Shown here piece by piece: positions 59,188 through 64,000 of a stretch of 64,000 nt of DNA (position 1 is the first letter of the stretch; the number at the start of each line of letters is the position of its first letter). This DNA comes from a bacterium (GTDB lineage: Bacteria; SAR324; XYD2-FULL-50-16). The stretch lies in NCBI GenBank assembly GCA_024275165.1, contig JAJRZQ010000012.1, forward strand, positions 124,001 through 188,000. The letters run 5' to 3'. Both the position numbers and the translations under genes were made by a program. Under the pieces are notes generated by a model, which was not told the DNA's origin, did not search any database, and saw only the letters and a list, made by a program, of their open reading frames with translations.

Positions 59188-59297
59188 TCCCGGGTTAAGG
59201 CCTTTAAGACAAAGCCGATGACCTCAACGACCTTGCCCGCCACCTGATTGGTGCGGGTTGCCTCAATGCGTTGGATATAGGTCTCGAAGGAGACCAT
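59188..59297 (-). other. fliI: Frameshifted 5' end of fliI
   Basis: The ATG at 59297 overlaps the fliH stop (TAATG) and reads MVSFETYIQRIEATRTNQVA then GKVVEVIGFVLK, a good FliI N-terminus. The main fliI frame resumes as LNPGMQIGDQCKI. One extra A in the AAA at 59203-59205 (as written TTT on the plus strand) would join them. Confidence 0.8.
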
Positions 59298-60295
59298 TAG
59301 CTCGCCTGGGGTTGAGGGGAGGGGTCTGCCGGGGGAGCGGTTTCTTTGGCAGGGGGGCGGAACAGGGCCTTGCGCTCTTCAATATTGTGAGAGAGTTGCT
59401 CTTCGAGGAGTTGAAACTGCTCTTGCAGGGTGAGGTTGATTTGGGCCTGATCGCACTCTAAGATGACCGAAGCGGCGGGAACGGTGGGGTCGGCGCGGAA
59501 GCTTAAAGATTGATTTTCTTCTGCAAAGGCTTGGAGGCTTTCTTTATGCTGAATTAAAAAATCGTATTCTTCGGGATGGACCCGAATACGGACTTTTTCC
59601 ATGTTTTCGAGTTGTTTGATGCTCTCTTGCAACATGTCCAGCACCAGGGGCTGGTAGTGGGAAAGGTCATGGTGAACCACTTTTTTTGCCAAGAGCAGGG
59701 TCAGTCGTACGAGCTGGGATTCGTATTCGTGAAAGAGGCTTTGCCGCAGGTTGCGCAACTCGGCGAGCAGCTTTTCGATTTGCGTTGCCATGGCTTCATT
59801 GGCTTGAGCATGTTCTGTTTTTCCCTGGTCAAAGCCCTCACTGTATCCTGTTTCGGTGGCTTGGCGGCGTACCTCGTCGCGGCTTGCGTTGGCCTCTTCT
59901 AAGATTGCTTCTGCCTCTTCCTTTGCTTTTTGTTGAATGAGCTTGGCCTCGGCGAGTTCCAGTTCGATTTCGGACTTTAAAAGAGCCGCTTCTTCTTTGG
60001 TGCGTTTGGCGTAAAGGTCCGCGTCTTCACGGACGCTTTTGGAGTATTCTTCGACATTGGTAAGCAGGGTACCCTCTTCCATGAACTTGCCGGCCTCGAA
60101 CTTGATATTTTGCAGCCGTTCTTTGGAGAGGTCGCGGTGGGCAAAGAGGTTTTCTTCTTCTAAGTTTTTTAAGCGGAAGGTTTCGGGTTTGACCTCATCC
60201 CCCGGGAGTTTGACCTGGGGGGTAGGGGCCGCGTCTTGTTCTTGGCCTGGGGTGAGGTCTTGGAACAGCGGAGGTTTGAAGGATGAGTTTTTCAT
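59297..60295 (-). CDS. fliH: Flagellar assembly protein FliH
   Basis: Regulator that binds FliI and links it to the C-ring. The 332-residue product has an N-terminal Pro-rich segment, a long charged coiled coil (about 75-160) with GYSEGFDQG typical of FliH, and a C-terminal domain resembling the peripheral stalk of ATP synthase (RLTLLLAKKVVHHDL, VRIRVHPEEYDFL). It follows fliF by 23 bases with no fliG between. Confidence 0.88.
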   Translation of the reverse strand: MKNSSFKPPLFQDLTPGQEQDAAPTPQVKLPGDEVKPETFRLKNLEEENLFAHRDLSKERLQNIKFEAGKFMEEGTLLTNVEEYSKSVREDADLYAKRTKEEAALLKSEIELELAEAKLIQQKAKEEAEAILEEANASRDEVRRQATETGYSEGFDQGKTEHAQANEAMATQIEKLLAELRNLRQSLFHEYESQLVRLTLLLAKKVVHHDLSHYQPLVLDMLQESIKQLENMEKVRIRVHPEEYDFLIQHKESLQAFAEENQSLSFRADPTVPAASVILECDQAQINLTLQEQFQLLEEQLSHNIEERKALFRPPAKETAPPADPSPQPQAS

Positions 60296-60318
60296 GGCTT
60301 AGGCGGCGAAAAGGCTCC

Positions 60319-61953
60319 CTAATTGGGGCCTTTCTTTTCCTTGAGCCAGGTCCGCACCATTGCCGCGGTTTTGAGCGGATCCTGACGGGCAATTTCGATG
60401 ATCTTGTCGCGTGGTGGAATCCCGGTTTCTTTTTCCGTGGGGATTTCCAGTTCTTCGCCTTCGAGTTCTCCAATCGTGGTGGGCAGACCCATTAAGAGGT
60501 CTAAGTCTTCCGGCTTGGCAGAGAGCTTCATGACCATAGGGCGGATGACCATGAAGACTAAGAGGATGATGATCATCCCCACCATGACATAGCGAACCAA
60601 GTCGATGATGAACTTGCGGGTTGCCCGTGCTTTTTCTTGTTTGAGTTTTTCTTGCTCGACTAAGGGTTTGGTAAAACGCAGATTGCTCACCGTAATACCG
60701 TCACCTCGTTTCGCGTTAAAGCCTACGGTTCTTTTGGCGATTTCTTCAATGGTTTTGAGTTCTTCAGGGCTCCAGGGGGTGTAAACGGGTTCTCCAATGA
60801 TTTCCCCCGAGTCGTTGCGTACATATTCGTATTTTCCATCGAGCAAGACGGCGATACTCAAACGCTCCAAATTGCCGCTGGCGGTTTTTTTAATCACATG
60901 CCGCTTTGAATTGACGAAGTTGGTGCGTTTGGTTTTCCGATTTGAATCCGATACATTTGCCACTTCTGAGGCACCGGCGCGCACTTCGGGGCTGTTGCTG
61001 GTCACCCCCGGCACCCCAATGGGGATGCTGCGGCTGCCCGTGGACTTTTCGGAGACGGACTCTTCGCTTAAGATGGCGGATAAATCAGGGTCGACTAGGT
61101 CTTCTACCATTTCAGCGGTATCGAAGTTGATGCTGGCGGAAACCCGAACCTCAACCCGGTCTGCGCCGGTCACCTTTTCTAATTGGGAGAGGAGTTTTTC
61201 TTGCAGCTTCATTTCCACCGCTTGTTGGTAGATGAAGTTTTTATCTCGCAGGTCAGAGCCGTCCGGGTTGGTGAGCCCTTTAGAAAGCAGTTTGCCTTTT
61301 TGGTCGGAAACCCGTACATCGTCTGGACTCATCCCCGGAATCGCCCCGGCAACGAGGTTTAAAATGGTCATTATCGCCTTTTCCTTCAAGCGATAGCCTC
61401 CAGCGGTATTGAGTACGACGCTGGCTGTGGGGTGTTGCTCGTCGTCAATGAAAAGGGATTTTTCCGGCATCGCTACGGAGACCCGAGCCGCGTCAATGGT
61501 GTCGATTTGGCTGATCAAGCGGGAGAGTTCACCTTCGATGGCTCGTTTGTATTGCACCTTTTGCTGGAACTCGGTGGCACCGAAGTTGTTTTTGTCAAAG
61601 ATTTCCAGCCCGACCATGCCGCCCATTTGCAGCCCGGAACCGGCTATTTTTAAGCGAACTCGATCCACCTCGTTGGAGGGGACTAAGATGCTGGTTCCAC
61701 CGGGTTGGAGGAGGTATTTGACATTCATTTCGTCTAGCTTGGCGGCGATTTTCGACATGTCGTCTTGCTTTAAGCCGCTGGCTAAGGGGGCCCAGGTTGG
61801 TTGCTGGGTAAAAAAGACAAAGGAGATGAGGCCGATGAGTATAGCGCCTAAGGCACTGAAAAGAAAAATCTTCTTTCCCGTGCTTAAGCTTTGGAAAAAG
61901 TGCTGGAATTGACTTTGAAAGTCTTCAAAGAAATTGGCGGTTTGCTCGGCCAT
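60319..61953 (-). CDS. fliF: Flagellar MS-ring protein FliF
   Basis: Forms the MS-ring of the flagellar base in the inner membrane. The 544-residue product has an N-terminal helix (about 29-50), ring-building motifs YKRAIEGELSRLISQIDTIDAARV and MPEKSLF, a conserved VAGAIPGMSPDDVRVSDQ, and a second membrane helix near 440-465. The C-terminal tail (DKIIEIARQDPLKTAAMVRTWL) is the segment that binds FliG in other bacteria, implying a FliG encoded elsewhere. Confidence 0.95.
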   Translation of the reverse strand: MAEQTANFFEDFQSQFQHFFQSLSTGKKIFLFSALGAILIGLISFVFFTQQPTWAPLASGLKQDDMSKIAAKLDEMNVKYLLQPGGTSILVPSNEVDRVRLKIAGSGLQMGGMVGLEIFDKNNFGATEFQQKVQYKRAIEGELSRLISQIDTIDAARVSVAMPEKSLFIDDEQHPTASVVLNTAGGYRLKEKAIMTILNLVAGAIPGMSPDDVRVSDQKGKLLSKGLTNPDGSDLRDKNFIYQQAVEMKLQEKLLSQLEKVTGADRVEVRVSASINFDTAEMVEDLVDPDLSAILSEESVSEKSTGSRSIPIGVPGVTSNSPEVRAGASEVANVSDSNRKTKRTNFVNSKRHVIKKTASGNLERLSIAVLLDGKYEYVRNDSGEIIGEPVYTPWSPEELKTIEEIAKRTVGFNAKRGDGITVSNLRFTKPLVEQEKLKQEKARATRKFIIDLVRYVMVGMIIILLVFMVIRPMVMKLSAKPEDLDLLMGLPTTIGELEGEELEIPTEKETGIPPRDKIIEIARQDPLKTAAMVRTWLKEKKGPN

Positions 61954-62038
61954 AAGTTGCTATATTCTGCGGTCCACCGATGAGGTTTAAGTTGGAACAG
62001 TTTCCCTTAAATGGAATGGAAAATCAATTAAAAACGGC

Positions 62039-62332
62039 CTAGACAGGCATCCGACTGATTTCTTCGTAGGCGGAGATCATTTTATTTCTCACGGCCATCA
62101 ACATTCTTAAACTGGTTTCCGCTTTTTCCATGGCAACCATGGTAGCGGGGATGTCTTTATTGGTTCCCGCGACCATCTCGCTGATCATTTGATCCGCTTT
62201 TAGCTGTTCTTGGTTGACCTCGTCGAAGAGGGCGGAAAAGCCTCCAGCGATTTTTTCCGCCGTAGAGGTTGCGGGGCCTTGAGGCTTTTGCGTTTGTTGG
62301 AGCTGGTTGAGTAGTCCTATGCTGCGAATCAT
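62039..62332 (-). CDS. fliE: Flagellar hook-basal body protein FliE
   Basis: Links the MS-ring to the rod. The 97-residue product has the family C-terminal block AMEKAETSLRMLMAVRNKM followed by SAYEEISRMPV, and a typical length of about 100. It lies between the unknown 62370 gene and fliF, with an 85-base gap to fliF. Confidence 0.92.
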   Translation of the reverse strand: MIRSIGLLNQLQQTQKPQGPATSTAEKIAGGFSALFDEVNQEQLKADQMISEMVAGTNKDIPATMVAMEKAETSLRMLMAVRNKMISAYEEISRMPV

Positions 62333-62369
62333 TGTGTTCTCCAGGAATCATGAGAGGCTAAAGTTTGGC

Positions 62370-62699
62370 TTAAGAATCTTTGCCTTGATTTTGTTCATAT
62401 TTACTGACGGCCAGCTTGGCATTGCCTGCTTGGGGCTGGGAGGGGGAAATATTTTCCACCAATCCCTTCATGGATTGGATCATGTTGCCGATTTGAGCGA
62501 CTCCGTTCTTGACCGTTTGGGGGTTGCTGCCCTCTTTTACCTCAATCATGGCGTCGATCTCGCTGCCCATGCTTTCTAATCGTTCGACCGTTTTTTGCAA
62601 TCTGGTTTCAAAGGCCTCGCCGGGCTCTTTGTTTTGCGGGGTTTTGGCCTTGGTTGTTTCTGGAAGGCCACCTAAACGGATTGGATCAATGTGTGTCAT
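62370..62699 (-). CDS. Small protein of unknown function within the flagellar operon
   Basis: 109 residues, hydrophilic, with a short helical middle section (FETRLQKTVERLESMGSEID) and a charged tail; no signal peptide. It lies between flgC (10 bases) and fliE (37 bases), all same-strand, so a role in basal-body assembly is possible, but I recognise no family. Confidence 0.6.
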   Translation of the reverse strand: MTHIDPIRLGGLPETTKAKTPQNKEPGEAFETRLQKTVERLESMGSEIDAMIEVKEGSNPQTVKNGVAQIGNMIQSMKGLVENISPSQPQAGNAKLAVSKYEQNQGKDS

Positions 62700-62709
62700 G
62701 TTTTACCTT

Positions 62710-63153
62710 TTATCTTCCGATCTCTAAGGCTTTAGAAATCATTTGCTTGGTCGCGTTCATCGCCGCGATATTGGCCTCAAAGGAGCGCCTGGCAACCATC
62801 AAATTAGTCATTTCCTCAACAATATCAATATTTGGCATGGCGACAAAACCCTCTTCATTGGCATCGGGGTGCCCTGGTTCATAAACCATGCGAGCTGGCT
62901 TGCTGTCTTCGGTAACCCCTAAGACCTTGACATGCCGCGCCCCGTCATCTGGAGTGCGGTCTTTTAATTCTTCTAAAAAACTCTTGTGCGAGGGCAAAGC
63001 CCCAAAAATCACATCCTTACGCCGGTACGGCCCTCCGCCCGGGGTTCGGGTCGTGTTGACATTGGCAATGTTGGAAGAAATCACCTTTAATCTCAAACGC
63101 TGCGCGCTTAAGCCCGAAGAGGCGATTTCTAAGCTGTCGAACATGGAAGGCAT
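62710..63153 (-). CDS. flgC: Flagellar basal-body rod protein FlgC
   Basis: Proximal rod component. The 147-residue product has the N-terminal flagellar rod motif SLEIASSGLSAQRLRLKVIS followed by NIANVNTTRTP, and the C-terminal MTNLMVARRSFEANIAAMN with KQMISKALEIGR. Start shown at 63153 shares a base with the flgB stop; a second ATG three codons later is also possible. Confidence 0.95.
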   Translation of the reverse strand: MPSMFDSLEIASSGLSAQRLRLKVISSNIANVNTTRTPGGGPYRRKDVIFGALPSHKSFLEELKDRTPDDGARHVKVLGVTEDSKPARMVYEPGHPDANEEGFVAMPNIDIVEEMTNLMVARRSFEANIAAMNATKQMISKALEIGR

Positions 63154-63572
63154 TATTTACCTCCTTCGGTGATGGCGGTTTTGAGCGTTCTCATTTTCCA
63201 ATTGAGGGCCCGAACCTGGGAGGTAAAGAGCAATTGATTTTCAGCCAGTTTAGCCATTTCCTTATCTAGAATAACCGTGTTGCCGTCCATCCTGGGGTCG
63301 GGGTTAAAGCTGTTGATTTGTTCCCCCTGCACCAACTCTAAGGGTTCGCGGGTGACCCCGTCGAAATGCCTAGGGTCGCTGGTTTTTAGGGGGCCTGGTT
63401 GGTCAGAATGGAGGGCGCGCATCAATTGTTTTTCAAACACCAAGTCTTGGGCACGGTACCCTGGGGTTTCTCGGTTGGCAATGTTCGACGAAATCAAAGC
63501 CTGCCGCCTTTGGGTTAAGCTCATCGCTTGCGTCAGTAGCTGCATGTTTTTGTCGAATAAGCGGACCGCCAT
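63153..63572 (-). CDS. flgB: Flagellar basal-body rod protein FlgB
   Basis: First rod component, in contact with FliE. The 139-residue product has the N-terminal block SLTQRRQALISSNIANRETPGYRAQDL and the C-terminal KLAENQLLFTSQVRALNWKMRTLKTAI. First gene of the flagellar operon, with a sigma-54-like promoter upstream. Confidence 0.95.
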   Translation of the reverse strand: MAVRLFDKNMQLLTQAMSLTQRRQALISSNIANRETPGYRAQDLVFEKQLMRALHSDQPGPLKTSDPRHFDGVTREPLELVQGEQINSFNPDPRMDGNTVILDKEMAKLAENQLLFTSQVRALNWKMRTLKTAITEGGK

Positions 63573-63610
63573 AGTAACTCCCGTGGTAAATAAAACTCAT
63601 TGAAAAGAAA

Positions 63611-63626
63611 TGCAAAGCAAAGGCCA
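63611..63626 (-). promoter_or_regulatory. Sigma-54-type promoter upstream of flgB
   Basis: The minus strand reads TGGCCTTTGCTTTGCA, matching the -24/-12 consensus TGGC-N7-TTGCA with exact spacing. The -12 element is about 39 bases before the flgB ATG at 63572. Early and middle flagellar genes are sigma-54-controlled in many bacteria, and an NtrC-family activator (ntrX) is in this window, though its target is unknown. Confidence 0.65.
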
Positions 63627-63732
63627 TAAAAGCAATTTTTTTCAAAAAAAGTGGCCCTAGGGGGTTGGCCTGGGGCTGAAGTATGTTTTTCTTAAGGTGG
63701 AAATGCAAGAAAAGGGCCGCGAGCGGGAAGGG

Positions 63733-63758
63733 GCCGGCCCGGGCTATGCCGGGCCGGC
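63733..63758. terminator. Strong GC hairpin after trxB
   Basis: Perfect 10-bp stem GCCGGCCCGG/CCGGGCCGGC with a 6-base loop, 25 bases past the trxB stop. No long T run follows on the trxB strand directly, so it may be a rho-independent terminator of low efficiency or a bidirectional stop before the flagellar promoter. Confidence 0.5.
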
Positions 63759-63782
63759 AGAGAAAAGAAACTCAGAGGTTTT

Positions 63783-64000
<218 letters not shown>

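Noticed and set aside
59200-59212. Programmed -1 frameshift in fliI
   Set aside because: The heptamer CTTAAAG is a poor slippery site and no pseudoknot or strong stem-loop was seen right after it. A simple indel is more likely, though not excluded.

Overview
The window reads as a chromosomal segment of a Gram-negative, flagellated, respiring bacterium. Lipopolysaccharide genes (lpxD, waaA), c-type cytochrome maturation genes (ccmD/E/F), a 6S RNA directly behind zapA, an NtrYX two-component pair and a sigma-54-type flagellar promoter all point to a Proteobacteria-like lineage, perhaps a deltaproteobacterial or candidate-phylum relative. I cannot place it more precisely from sequence alone. Genes are tightly packed, and many neighbours overlap by ATGA or TAATG, so most of the window is a series of long operons.

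Layout. 1-2.2 kb (minus): end of a ccmDEF cytochrome c maturation cluster. 2.4-3.0 kb (plus): zapA followed by the 6S RNA gene with its own promoter and terminator. 3.0-3.6 kb (minus): a STAS-like protein and a lysine-rich partner. 3.7-9.0 kb (plus): gpmI, lpxD, rnc, an RsuA/RluB-type pseudouridine synthase, a small secreted protein and ubiE. 9.0-9.25 kb: first copy of a 211-bp inverted-repeat element. 9.3-18.1 kb (minus): TPR protein, ntrX, ntrY, glgC, a response regulator and a PAS/GAF histidine kinase. 18.2-21.4 kb (plus): a small protein and a large kinase-like protein with degenerate catalytic sites. 21.5-22.8 kb (minus): citrate synthase. 22.8-23.0 kb: second copy of the 211-bp element. 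23.2-24.4 kb (plus): a 2Fe-2S ferredoxin and an AEC transporter.

24.4-34.0 kb (minus) is an assimilatory sulfur cluster: acyl-CoA thioesterase, Rrf2 regulator, sulfur-carrier protein, O-acetylhomoserine sulfhydrylase, E1-like enzyme, JAMM protease, sulfite reductase with a TusA tail (split by an in-frame TAG), APS reductase, and CysD and CysN. The carrier, protease, E1 and sulfhydrylase match the protein-thiocarboxylate route to homocysteine described in Wolinella succinogenes. The carrier ends in GGGQ and so would need its last residue removed. The APS-kinase-like tail of CysN has lost its P-loop residues, which fits an APS reductase that does not need PAPS.

34.1-52.7 kb is mostly housekeeping: gltX; two unrecognised proteins; fmt, hflX and a ytfJ-like gene; a metallophosphoesterase; a SPOR protein; tsaD; a HELLH protein; an LpdD-like protein; nif3; an FGE-like protein; waaA, hemE, an AMMECR1 gene, purM and dusB; an HNH protein and a pentapeptide-repeat protein.

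52.8-63.6 kb (minus) is the most unusual part. A sigma-54-like promoter heads flgB-flgC-unknown-fliE-fliF-fliH-fliI. These are followed, with 4-base ATGA overlaps, by a secreted metallophosphoesterase and three genes derived from a membrane-bound uptake [NiFe] hydrogenase (small subunit, large subunit, cytochrome b), then coaE and a VanY-type peptidase. The large subunit has lost all four cysteines that bind the NiFe centre. The small subunit has lost all four proximal-cluster cysteines but keeps all-cysteine medial and distal cluster sites. This looks like a catalytically dead, probably repurposed hydrogenase complex translated together with flagellar basal-body genes. fliG and fliJ are absent from their usual positions, and fliI carries an apparent frameshift. 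The window ends inside trxB.
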